Of a DNA stretch of 64,000 nucleotides, positions 43,599 through 53,029 are shown one piece after another. Origin of the DNA: Carettochelys insculpta. Taxonomy: Eukaryota > Chordata > Testudines > Carettochelyidae. A program made the translations under genes and the position numbers. Numbering within the stretch: position 1 is the stretch's first letter; each line of letters begins with the position of its first letter. The stretch covers positions 208,613,501 to 208,677,500 of the forward strand of contig NC_134139.1 in assembly GCF_033958435.1 (NCBI RefSeq). Direction: 5' to 3'. Below the pieces are notes generated by a model that saw only the letters and a list, made by a program, of their open reading frames with translations, did not search any database and had not been told where the DNA came from.

Positions 43599-45150
43599 AC
43601 GGGGTCGGCAACCCCCAGCATGTGTGTCACACTTGGTACACAAGCTGCTTTTCAGTGGCATGCGGCGGGAGCTCAGCTCGGCCTCCCCCTTCCTCCTGCC
43701 CAGAAGTGGGGGAGCCCCCCCCATGAGCCAGTCTACAGAAGGGCATGCACCTAGGCTGTGCACCTGTGCCACCCCCCTCACTTCCTATCCCCTCATATTG
43801 GTGCCATCCAGCCCCTCCTGTGCTCTGTGCTGCCCCGGGACCCATAGCCCAGTAAGTCATCATGCGGGATGGGGTGGCTGGGGGGCACTGTCCCAAGAGG
43901 GACCCTGGTAGGGCGGCTGGAGTTATCTGGGGTTCTGGTCCCACAGGGCTGTGCACTTGGGTTCTGTGGCACATCCAGGTGACTAAGCTAAGGGTGGGCA
44001 ACCCCCAGCCCCGATTTTCTTTGGCACACAGGTGGGCGCTCAGCCCTGCCCCTCTTCCCTACTTGCAGCCTCAGCAGCTCTCTGCCTGGAGTCACAGGCG
44101 GCCCTATTTAAAGCCAGTGGGGGTGGCCTGCCAGATTGGCTGAGCCCCTTAGCCCCTAGCAACCTCTGTGGCTGAGTCTCCCTGCTTCAGCCGCACCAGA
44201 GAATGTGGGATAAAAGCAGTGTAACCTGTGTTAAAATCCTGGATTTTTTAGACCTGAATGAACGGAGGTTAAAAGACCAAAATGGTAAAGCTCTGCAGCT
44301 TAGTTTATGTATTAAAGAAACTGTTGTAAATAGGACTATTAGGCTACGTCTACACGTGCACCCAACATCGAAATAGCTTACTTCGATGTTGCGACATCGA
44401 AATAGGCTATTTCGACGAATAACGTCTACACGTCCTCCAGGGCCGGCAACGTCGATGTTCAACTTCGACGTTGCTCAGCCCAACATCGAAATAGGCGCAG
44501 CGAGGGAACGTCTACACGTCAAAGTAGCACACATCGAAATAAGGGTGCCAGGCACAGCTGCAGACAGGGTCACAGGGCGGACTCAACAGCCAGCCACTCC
44601 CTTAAAGGGCCCCTCCCAGACACAGTTGCACTAAACAGCACAAGATGCACAGAGCCGACAACGAGTTGCAGACCCTGTGCATGCAGCATGAATCCCCCGC
44701 TGCAGCAGCAGCAGCCAGAAGCCCTGGGCTAAGGGCTGCTGCCCACGGTGACCATAGAGCCCCGCAGGGGCTGGAGAGAGAGCATCTCTCAACCCCCCAG
44801 CTGATGGCCGCCATGGAGGACCCGTCAATTTCGACGTTGCGGGACGCGGATCGTCTACACTGTCCCTAATTCGACGTTGAACGTCGAAGTAGGGCGCTAT
44901 TCCTATCCGCTCATGGGGTTAGCGACTTCGACGTCTCGCCGCCTAACGTCGAAGTTAACTTCGAAATAGCGCCCGACGCGTGTAGCCGTGACGGGCGCTA
45001 TTTCGAAGTTAGTGCCGCTACTTCGAAGTAGCGTGCACGTGTAGACGCAGCTTTAGTGACTTTAAAAAGTATCACTGGCACTCAGACCGTACATAGAGGT
45101 CAAAAGGACAAATTTTGGCACCTTGCCTTGGAAAGGTTGCTGACCCCTGT
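43599..45150. mobile_element. hAT-like element (about 840 bp without the nested MITE)
   Basis: Left end ACGGGGTCGGCAACCCCCAG; the right end inverted reads ACAGGGGTCAGCAACCTTTC. These match the Charlie-type hAT end CAGGGGTCGGCAACC. Flanks ATCTAGAC and TTCTAGAT agree at six of eight positions, as in an old 8 bp duplication. No transposase. Interrupted by MITE copy B. Confidence 0.7.
44342..45052. mobile_element. 711 bp palindrome-rich MITE, copy B, TTA duplication, absent from right arm
   Basis: Ends GGCTACGTCTACACGTGC and inverted AGCTGCGTCTACACGTGC. Flanked by TTA at 44339-44341 and 45053-45055. The right arm reads straight through the site with a single TTA near 61723-61725. Differs from copy A by a modest number of substitutions. 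A 3 bp TNA duplication with GG ends fits PIF/Harbinger. Confidence 0.92.
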
Positions 45151-45596
45151 TCTAGATGCTCTCCCGCCTCTGACAATGACCAATCCCAGCTGCTGCAGAG
45201 GAAGGTGCCACAAATGCTGAAGCTGACAACTGGGGAATGACCTGTCCACAGGGAACGTTCTTCCTGACGGCCGTCAGTCAGAGGTCTGTTTATGCCCTGA
45301 AGCCTGAGGGTTTCTATCCCTTCCAAACGTCTGGTTGGTCTATTTCATTCTTACCTGTGTCATTCGGGAATTGCACCATATTTATATAGAAGACCAGGCT
45401 TTTGTGAACGTTGCTGAGATCTGGGTCCCAATGATACCTTGTGGTAATGAGTTCCAGAGACTCTTTGTGAGAGAGATGGTTAAAAATGGGATTTCTTTGT
45501 TACTGGTTTTAAATCAGCTGCCGTTCACGGACCTTGAATTTTATCTTGCTCTTGAACTTTGGCAATGAGAGAAAAGTTCCCCCTCCTCTTCTCTAG

Positions 45597-46073
45597 TGTG
45601 GAAGTATAACATTGTATAAGTATAACGTTGTATAAGGGGACATGCTGGATACATTGTATATGAGAGGGCATGCCAAAACATGTTACAAAGTATCTGAGGG
45701 AGCACACGTAGGGACAGTTAGCTTTTGAATGGAGAAGCAATTAAGATGGAGCCAGCACGTCTAAGAAGCAGGCATCAGAATGGAAGGTGTGAAGGGCAAT
45801 TAGTTAAGTTAACTGGAAGCTGTTAAAGGAGATTGTTAAGGGTGGCAGGTAATTGAAGATACGTGACTGGTCTCAGGGATCTCGAAGGGTGGTGACTAAA
45901 ATCTTTTTCTTCTTTTGTCTATAACTTCTCTGTAACTTGTTCTCCAAAAAACTGTATAAATTAAGAGACACAAGCCCCACTCGGGGGGCTCACTTCTAAA
46001 TGTATTAGCAGAGCGGCTTTGCTAATAAAACAGAGTGGTCTGATAAATTGTGAGTCTGAGTCAAACTTTGACA
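45597..46073 (+). repeat. ERV 5' LTR (477 bp)
   Basis: Starts TGTGGAAGTATAACATTG and ends TTTGACA (TG...CA). Contains tandem gtataacattgtata/gtataacgttgtata words in U3, TATAAA at 45955-45960 and AATAAA at 46024-46029, so R begins near 45985. Nearly identical to the 3' LTR. Confidence 0.92.
45955..45960 (+). promoter_or_regulatory. LTR TATA box
   Basis: TATAAA in actgtataaattaag, about 65 bp before the AATAAA, which is the usual U3/R arrangement. Same box in the 3' LTR. Confidence 0.6.
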
Positions 46074-46076
46074 ATT

Positions 46077-46094
46077 TGGAGGTTCTACCAAGAT
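46077..46094 (+). promoter_or_regulatory. Primer-binding site, tRNA-Gln-like
   Basis: TGGAGGTTCTACCAAGAT starts three bases after the LTR. A tRNA-Gln 3' end would call for TGGAGGTTCCACCGAGAT, so two mismatches. No other common retroviral primer tRNA fits as well from memory. Confidence 0.6.
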
Positions 46095-46619
46095 GGCAAG
46101 CGGCTTCGCTGAGGCTGTGTGATCCCTGACTGCCTTGCAGGACGATCGTGGCAGCCGGCGCCTGGACGCTTAGTCCAAGCGATCCTCCACAAGACAGAAA
46201 GGTACACAGCAGCAGCGCAGTCTACGCCATTGAACTTGTTGGTTCCCACTCTGTTCGGGTAGGGGTCTTTGGATCCAGCTTCTGGAATCAGACGTCTCAG
46301 GTAATTATTATTTTTGTGCTTTAACCGGTTTGAGGACTGTCTTGTCTTTGTGTCTATCCATCTTCCCTGTGGGGTGTGTGTGAATCTGGGAGCCATCTCT
46401 GTCCGGAGACTGGCTGACCAAGGGGTCCCCGTCCCCACGGTCTAAATAAGTGGAATCTGCACAGCTGCAGCCGCACCACACCTTGGGTATAACCCCTGGT
46501 GTGAAAGCAAGGGCAGTTGAGGCAGTAGCCTGTGGGCTCCTTTCTGTGTGTTGCACCGGGTACCGCTCTGCCGAGCCTGAATTTCCTTCTTGTGTGAGTG
46601 CTGTGTGAAGTCCTCCTGG
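46095..46619 (+). other. ERV untranslated leader
   Basis: About 525 bp between primer site and gag start. Open frames on the minus strand are incidental. It probably contained the packaging signal, not identified. Confidence 0.6.
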
Positions 46620-48138
46620 ATGGGTAATCAGAAGTCTAAGGTAGAACAGTTCCCTAAGGGAACTCCGGCTTATTTTATGTATTTTAGGAGGGGTCCGGAC
46701 TCTTGTACGTTTCTTGAAAAATGGTCCAAATTAGCTCTAGAGAACCCCCAAATTACAGTGGCCACTGTTAGGTTCTTGGGACAAGGATCGAGTGGACGCT
46801 TTAAAAAGCAAACTCGTCCTCCCAAAAACCAAATTGGAGAGAGGAGAAGTAGACTGCTTCATGCAGTGGTGGGAAGAGGCAAATCGTAGATGGACTGAGT
46901 CAAAACTCACCTCTCTTAAAAATTCTAGCAAAAAACTAAAAGTTCAATTGGATGCAGTCTCTCCCACCACTAGTCCGAGCGCTCCCCTTTGCCCAGTCCT
47001 GTGCAATGATCCGGATCAAACCCGACCCCCACCATACTCCTGCGCAAATAAGAAATCAGAAAAAGAAAAATCTTCAGTGACTACAGATAATGAAAGTGAA
47101 GAAGATACCCTCATTGGCCTCGCAGCTCTGCAAAATATTATGAAGAAGAAATCCAAAGCAGACTGCAAAGATTCTCTTGACATCTCTTCTTGGAAAAGAG
47201 AACCTGATGGGAGGTTAATGAGAGACTCTGATCAAACTGTTGTGGCACCCTTACTAGTCCTTAAGATGGGAGAAAGTGAGTCCATATGGGATTATAAGCC
47301 CTGGACTCGTACGGAACTTTTATCTATAGTTAAAGGTTTTCCCAAACCACAGGAAAACTCTGTCAAATTTGCTGAGGAGTTTCTGTTAATCTGTGAAACC
47401 TATGAACCCTCTGAGACAGATCTCCTCCAACTGTGTAAATTGTTAGCTCCTGCCAGTTATTATGAAAAATGGTTGGCTGCCGCAGACTGGCCAGCTGAGG
47501 CACGCCACTCAACCATAAAAAGTACTGGCCCAGATTCGGCATACAGAGACCGGTGTATGGCTCTTTGGAAGCGCCTGCATCAAGCCATTCCCAAAGTGTG
47601 GTCTCCTAAAACAAACTGGACAGCAATATGTTGCTGTAAGCAAGGGCAAGGAGAAAGCCCAGGCGACTATAGGTCCCGGCTAACTGATATTTTCCTACAA
47701 CATTCAGGAATACAAGAGCCCGATGTAAATGGGCAGGGGGCCTTGGCACATGCATTTGTTGATGGTCTTCTCCCTGCCACAGGCAGCATGTTAAAACGAA
47801 TAAGTGTGGGATGGGAGACTGAAACCATGGACAAATTGCTGGCAGTAGCAGAGCATTGCCACCGCACTTTAAAAGGAAAGGAGGAACAGTCCTCCCAAAA
47901 GCTAATGGCTCTGCAGATACAGCATTATTCAGGACTAAGCAGACCACACCGGGGACAGGGACGGGGTTGCGGAAGGGGGCGGGGGGCTGGATTAACTGGG
48001 GTTTGTAACTACTGTAAACAGCCTGGACACTGGAAAAAAGAGTGTCCAAGACGATCTAATAATTGTATGGGAAATCAAGTGAACCCCCCGCTGGTTCCTC
48101 CAGCTGATCCCCAACCCTATTTTTCACCCCAACAATGA
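46620..48138 (+). pseudogene. gag: ERV gag (matrix, capsid, nucleocapsid), one frameshift
   Basis: Starts ATGGGT (MGNQKSK, a likely N-myristoylation signal). After about 55-60 codons a frameshift near 46780 moves the frame by one; the remainder is open for more than 440 codons to UGA at 48136-48138. The capsid shows the major homology region (QGQGESPGDYRSRLTDIF). A basic RGQGRGCGRGRG stretch and a single CCHC zinc knuckle CNYCKQPGHWKKEC follow, as in gammaretroviruses. Gag builds the virion core and packages RNA. The frameshift would truncate the matrix domain, so this copy should not make full Gag. Confidence 0.88.
48136..48138 (+). promoter_or_regulatory. gag-pol boundary stop UGA followed by CGG
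   Basis: The only stop between gag and the protease, with both in the same frame. UGA followed by CGG is a known leaky readthrough context in some RNA viruses. Gamma-type viruses use stop readthrough here, usually UAG with a pseudoknot. Function here is inferred. Confidence 0.5.
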
Positions 48139-49191
48139 CGGGATGCTGGGGAACCTCAGAAAGTTTTAGCTCCCTTATTACCTCTGTCCCCTACTGGAGA
48201 ATGTGTCCTGACTGTAAATGATCTCTCTCTCCCTTTCCTTGTTGATACTGGAGCTTCTCTTTCTACAATCCGCACCACTGACTTGCCTGTGGTTCCCCGA
48301 TCTGGAGAATCTGTGTCTGCTGTTGGCATTACAGGGATCCCTACCTCTTTTCCCCTCTCAAAACCTTTGTCTGTTCAGGTCGGTCCCCTCTCTGAGGAGC
48401 ATGCACTCCTCCTCTGATTCCACCCCTGCAAACCTTCTGGGACGGGACTTGCTATGCAAACTTGGCTGTTCTATTTACTGCTCCCCAGATGGTGTCTATC
48501 TGCAAATCCCTCAGTCTTCCTTATGTGATTCTGTAGCCTCCCTGCTGTCTGAAACTTCCCTCTCCACTCCGGTCCCTTGCTGTCCCTTAACTCCGTCCCT
48601 AGAGCACCTGATCTCTCAGGTTCCTTCCTCCCTATGGCCATCTCACCCATCTGAAGTGGGCCGATTAAATACTGACCCAGTTCGGATTACTGTAGACAAT
48701 TCCAAACCTCTGCCTCGCCTGTCTCAGTATCCTTTGAATCCTGAGGCAGAGGCTGGGATTGCTCCAGTTATATCTGCATTAAAAGAACAAGGAATTATTG
48801 TCCCTTGTTCCAGCCCCTGTAACACCCCTATCCTCCCAGTTCAAAAGGCTGATGGCAAATCGTGGCGATTTGTTCAAGACGTTCGAGCTATTAACCGTAT
48901 TGTCATACCTTCTTTTCCAGTGGTTCCTAACCCTGCTACAATACTAGCGTCTATTCCTCCAAATGCAACCCACTTTACTGTTGTAGATTTGTGCTCCGCT
49001 TTCTTCTCTGTCCCAGTTCACTCTGAATCCCAGTATCTCTTTGCCTTCTCCTACAAGGGCAGCAATATACATGGACTACCCTTCCCCAGGGGTATACAGA
49101 GAGTCCATCCTATTTTTCTCAAGCCCTAGCCAGGGATCTCGCTGATCTGGTTTTCCCATCGGGATCCACACTGATCCAATATGTGGACGAC
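48139..49191 (+). pseudogene. pol: ERV pol: protease and reverse transcriptase N-terminal part
   Basis: Protease: FLVDTGASLSTI (active-site DTGA at 48244-48255) in the same frame as gag, then a frameshift near 48410-48418 before the conserved LLGRDLL block. RT runs from about 48650 in the shifted frame: SQYPLNPEAEAGI, ALKEQGIIVPCSSPCNTPIL, FVQDVRAINRIV, and TVVDLCSAFFSVPV with the first catalytic Asp. A one-base loss near 49057 returns the frame to the original one, giving the YVDD catalytic box at 49180-49191. Broken by frameshifts, so inactive as it stands. Confidence 0.87.
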
Positions 49192-50630
49192 TTTCTCCTG
49201 TGCTCCCCCTCTCTGTCTGCCTCAGAAACTGATTCACTAACACTTCTCACAGCTTTAGCAAACAAGGGTCATAAGGCTTCTCGCACAAAATTGCAGCTCT
49301 GCCAAACCTCTGTCACATACCTAGGCTTCCTTCTCTCCCAGGGCTCCCGTACTCTCTCTCCAGCCCGGGTACAAGCCATCCTTAGCTTTCCCCAGCCTTG
49401 CTCTCCACGCCAGGTCAGAAAATTCTTAGGCATGACAGGGTTCTGTAGGCAACGGATTCCCCAATATGCTTCTCTGGCTAAACCACTCCAAGAACTCACT
49501 CGATCCTCTGTACCTAACCCCATGCCATGGCCACTTGAAGCAAATGCTGCTTTCATCTCCCTTAAGCAGAATTTAGCCTCTGCCCCTGCCTTAGGGTTAC
49601 CTAACTGTGACAAGCCTTTTACCCTTTTCTGTCACGAACAATCTGCTTGTGCCCTCGGGGTTCTTACTCAGGAGCACGGTGACAGAAATCGCCCGGTGGA
49701 TTATTTCTCTGCAACCTTGGACCCTGTAGCCCAGGGTTTGCCCCCTCGCCTACGCGCTGTAGCTGCTGCAGCGCACCTGGTCGAGATGTCTGAGTCCCTT
49801 GTCCTCCGCTCTCCTCTCACTCTCATGGTTCCCCATTCTGTGGAAACTCTCCTTCTGCAACGCAACACTGCTCACCTCTCCTCTGCTCGCCTCACTAGGT
49901 ATGAACTTTTGCTGCTTTCAGCCTCACATATCACTATTAAGCGCTGCTCCCGGTTAAACCCTGCTACCCTCCTTCCTTTACCTAGTGATGGTGAACCCCA
50001 TGACTGCCTTGCAACTGTCTCTGCTATCACTGTCCCGCGCCCCGACCTTTCAGATGTACCTCTCCCTAACTCTGACCTGGTATTATTCACTGATGGGTCC
50101 TGTTATAGAAATGACCAAGGCCACCTTCTTGCAGGGTACGCTGTGGTCTCTCTCTCTCTGAAACCATAGAAGCTGCGCCTTTACCCTCTGTGACCTCTGC
50201 CCAGGTGGCTGAACTGATTGCCCTAACCCGTGCCTGCTTTCTAGCTGAGGGGCTCTCTGCCACTATTTTTACTGATTCTCGGTATGCCTTTGGGGTTGTG
50301 CACGACTTTGGCACCCTCTGGCAGGCTCGAGGTTTTCTTACCTCTACTGGTACCCCTATCAAGAATGGCCCCTACATTGCCGCCCTCCTGTATGCAGTTT
50401 TACTACCGTCTGCCTTGGCAATTGTTAAGTGTACTGGCCACTCAGCGGCAGACACCGAGGTGGCAAAAGGTAATGCACTTGCTGATGCTGCTGCAAAACA
50501 TGCTGCCACTATAAAACCTTCACCAGAAGCGTTTCTTGGTCCCCTCTCTGTCTCTGTAACGCCACCATCCCTGTCTCATCTCGCTCAGCTCCAGGATTCT
50601 GCCCCAGAAACAGAGAGACTCCTGGAGTGC
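49192..50630 (+). pseudogene. pol: ERV pol: RT connection and RNase H
   Basis: Open from the YVDD box through the RT thumb and connection (FLGMTGFCRQRIPQYASLAK, PVDYFSATLDPVAQGLPP) to RNase H (LVLFTDGSCYRN, first catalytic Asp). A frameshift near 50150 shifts the frame, and the remaining RNase H residues follow (AELIALTRAC with the Glu; IFTDSRYAFG; SAADTEVAKGNALAD). Another shift near 50620 restores the original frame. RNase H removes RNA from the DNA hybrid during reverse transcription. Confidence 0.87.
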
Positions 50631-51852
50631 TTTGGGTTGCTCTTTGCATTCTGATTCCCTTTGGCGATCGCCCACCGGTACCTTTGTAGCCCCCCTCTCA
50701 CTCTACCCGTCTCTAGCCGCCCTGCTACATGGTGTTTCGCATGTCGGCAAGGAGGGGATGGTCTCTGCTATGAGTAAGGCGGGGTGGTGGGCTCCCCATT
50801 TCAGCTCCTTTGCAACCCGCCACTGTGCCGCTTGTGTTACTTGTCAAAGCCACAATGTAGGCAAATCTGTAAAAGTAACACAAGGGTTCCAGGGTTTGCC
50901 TCAAGCACCTTTCCTACACTGGCAACTTGATTTTGTACAAATGCCAAAGTGTCAGAAATATGAATTCATTTTAGTTATAATATGTCTATTTTCGGGTTGG
51001 ATTGAAGCCTTTCCCTGTCGCAAAGCTGATTCATTGTCTGTTGCAAAATGTCCGTTAAACCACATTATCCCTACCAAGGGAATTCCTGCCACTTTGTCTA
51101 GTGACCGGGGAACACATTTTACTGAAAAAATTGTTCAACATCTAAACCAGGTATTACATGTCACCCACCTGTTGCACTGCCCTTACCATCCACAGAGTGC
51201 AGGGGCAGTTGAAAGGCGAAATGGTGTGCTTAAAAATAAGCTGGCAAAAATCTGTAGTTCCACAGGGTTAAACTGGCCAGCTGCTTTACCACTGGCCCTT
51301 ATGGAAATTCGGTCATCCCCATCCCAGAGACACAAATTGACTCCATTTGAAATCATCATGGGACGCCCTATGCGAACAATGGCTACTATTACCCCAGTCC
51401 CAGACCTAAACCTAACTCACAGCACGCTCCTCCAGTACTGCAAAGGGTTAATGCAAGCTGTGAGCTCCTTCCATTCGCAGGTGCGAGCAGCCTGGCCGAC
51501 GGAACCCACCTCTGCTGCCTGTCATGCTCTTGAGCCTGGTGATTGGGTCTACCTGCGGCACCACCTTCGGAAGCAGGCCTTGGAACCCCGGTGGAAGGGT
51601 CCATACCAGGTACTGCTCACCACCCAGACAGCAGTGAAATTATCCGGCATCGCTGCATGGATCCACGCCTCACAGTGTAAGCCAGCGCCACCTCCAGGGA
51701 ACCAAGCACCTCTGCAAGACCACGCAGAACCAGCTTCAACCCCAGAAGACAAAGAGGAACAGCCTGCAATACCTTACAATCTGCGCTCTCGTAAGGGTTG
51801 CCAGAAGCAGAGGGTAAGCAGACAGCAGGACCCAACAAACAAGAAGCAGTAG
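50631..51852 (+). pseudogene. pol: ERV pol: integrase, open frame
   Basis: About 405 codons without a stop. The N-terminal HHCC zinc site is HGVSHVGKEGM and CAACVTCQ; the catalytic triad sits in WQLDFVQMP, LSSDRGTHF and HPQSAGAVERRNG; the C-terminal GPY/F-type module is RWKGPYQVLL, followed by a proline-rich tail ending at TAG. All key residues look preserved, making this the best-kept part of the provirus. Upstream frameshifts mean it would not be made as part of Gag-Pol. Confidence 0.9.
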
Positions 51853-51945
51853 TGAGCCTAGCGCCTGCTGCCTGGTGGACGTAAAACCGTGACTGCGGTT
51901 CCCTCGAAAGGGGTTGTCGGAACCAGAAAGGGTCCTGCTTCCAAC

Positions 51946-52443
51946 ATGTGTCCTTTGAGAAGCTTAATCCTCAGCTACTGTGTCCTGAGGGTCTGGGGAA
52001 TCCACAGTGACAGTGACAATTCTTTCATTCAACAACAGGTGCAGATAGCCCAGATCCTGAATATTTCTAATTGCTGGGTCTGCAGCCACATCCCAGCTCA
52101 CTCACAAGCTAGTATCCCCACCATGGCAATCCCTTTGAATTCCTCAGAGCTTGCTGGAGAACCCTATCCACTTAAAAGGACATGGAAGGAAAATGACACT
52201 TGGGGGCTGGGAAAAACATATGTTCCTAAACTTATAAGTGTGGTGAAAGGAAAGGGCCACTGGTGCTGGGTGTGTAATGGGACAGGGCTGAATCTAGGGA
52301 GGAGCAGCTGTCTCCAATACAGCGTGTCCCATGGTGTATGGGACTATTCAAACAAGGTTGGAGAATGGCGAACCGGGTATGGAAAGATAAACTTACAAGA
52401 CACACCATCCATCAGGTTACCCCTAACCAGAGTGCTAATCTAA
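51946..52443 (+). pseudogene. env: ERV env, surface-subunit N-terminal remnant
   Basis: ATG, a signal-peptide-like stretch (LILSYCVLRVWG), potential N-glycosylation sites and a WVC motif (NCWVCSHIP), then a stop after 165 codons. Only about 95 bp separate the stop from the polypurine tract, so the rest of the surface subunit and the whole transmembrane subunit are deleted. No fusion peptide, furin site or immunosuppressive domain is present. Confidence 0.75.
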
Positions 52444-52536
52444 TGTTGTTAAATGTCACCAGTGAAAGTAATAAAAAAAAAAAACAATTAATGTATAAAA
52501 TCCAGTAAGTCGTTGGTCATGGGCATAGCCTTGACC

Positions 52537-52548
52537 AAAAGGGGGGAT
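52537..52548 (+). promoter_or_regulatory. ERV polypurine tract
   Basis: AAAAGGGGGGAT directly before the 3' LTR, the plus-strand primer site of retroviruses. Confidence 0.85.
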
Positions 52549-53027
52549 TGTGGAAGTATAACATTGTATAAGTATAACGTTGTATAAGGGGACATGCTGG
52601 ATACATTGTATATGAGAGGGACATGCCAAAACATGTTACAAAGTATCTAAGGGAGCACACGTAGGGACAGTTAGCTTTTAAATGGAGAAGCAATTAAGAT
52701 GGAGCCAGCACCTCTAAGAAGCAGGCATCAGAATGGAAGGTGTGAAGGGCAATTAGTTAAGTTAACTGGAAGCTGTTAAAGGAGATTGTTAAGGGTGGCA
52801 GGTAATTGAAGATACGTGACTGGTCTCAGGGATCTCAAAGGGTGGTGACTAAAATCTTTTTCTTCTTTTGTCTGTAACTTGCCTGTAATTTGTTCTCCAA
52901 AAAACTGTATAAATTAAAAGACACAAGCCCCACTCGGGGGGGCTCACTTCTAAATGTATTAGCAGAGCGGCTTTGCTAATAAAACAGAGTGGTCTGATAA
53001 ATTGTGAGTCTGAGTCAAACTTTGACA
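52549..53027 (+). repeat. ERV 3' LTR (479 bp)
   Basis: TGTGGAAG...TTTGACA. Compared with the 5' LTR I count nine substitutions and two one-base insertions. Followed directly by ccagttagtcaac, not by a repeat of the left flank. Confidence 0.92.
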
Positions 53028-53029
53028 CC

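Larger units (their letters stand above)
42064..45596 (+). repeat. Left arm of large inverted duplication
   Basis: Matches the reverse complement of 61182-64000 almost base for base. Positions pair so that left plus right equals 106,064 before the second MITE and 106,778 after it. The 714 bp difference equals that MITE plus one TTA. I noticed fewer than about a dozen single-base differences over 2.8 kb. The outer limit is set only by the window end. The inner limit is exactly the first base of the retroviral LTR. Confidence 0.93.
43553..45596 (-). repeat. CR1-clade LINE fragment interrupted by a hAT-like element
   Basis: The plus strand starts aggaacatgagaactgcaag and gaccagggtccatcta (CR1 tail), is interrupted, and resumes at tctagatgctctcccgcctc, then reaches the C-terminal coding block in reverse (tgataccttgtggtaatgag, then ttccagagactctttgtga). 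The same CR1 continues beyond ctctag in the right arm, but here it is cut by the retroviral LTR. Confidence 0.75.
45597..53027 (+). mobile_element. Gammaretrovirus-like endogenous retrovirus, 7.43 kb, defective
   Basis: Order: 5' LTR, Gln-type primer site, gag, pro, RT, RNase H, integrase, truncated env, polypurine tract, 3' LTR. The gag start has a myristoylation signal, the nucleocapsid has one CCHC knuckle, and gag and pol share a frame across a UGA, all features of gamma-type (Class I) retroviruses. Gag and pol carry five frameshifts, and the env transmembrane part is missing, so it is not infectious. The LTRs differ by nine substitutions and two indels by my count. No target-site duplication: the left flank is CR1 (ctctag), the right flank is a Penelope-like element (ccagtt). 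Confidence 0.9.

Noticed and set aside
46085..46556. Minus-strand frames in the retroviral leader (117 and 82 codons)
   Set aside because: They are antisense to the leader, without motif. A deltaretrovirus-like antisense gene is not supported for a gamma-type provirus.
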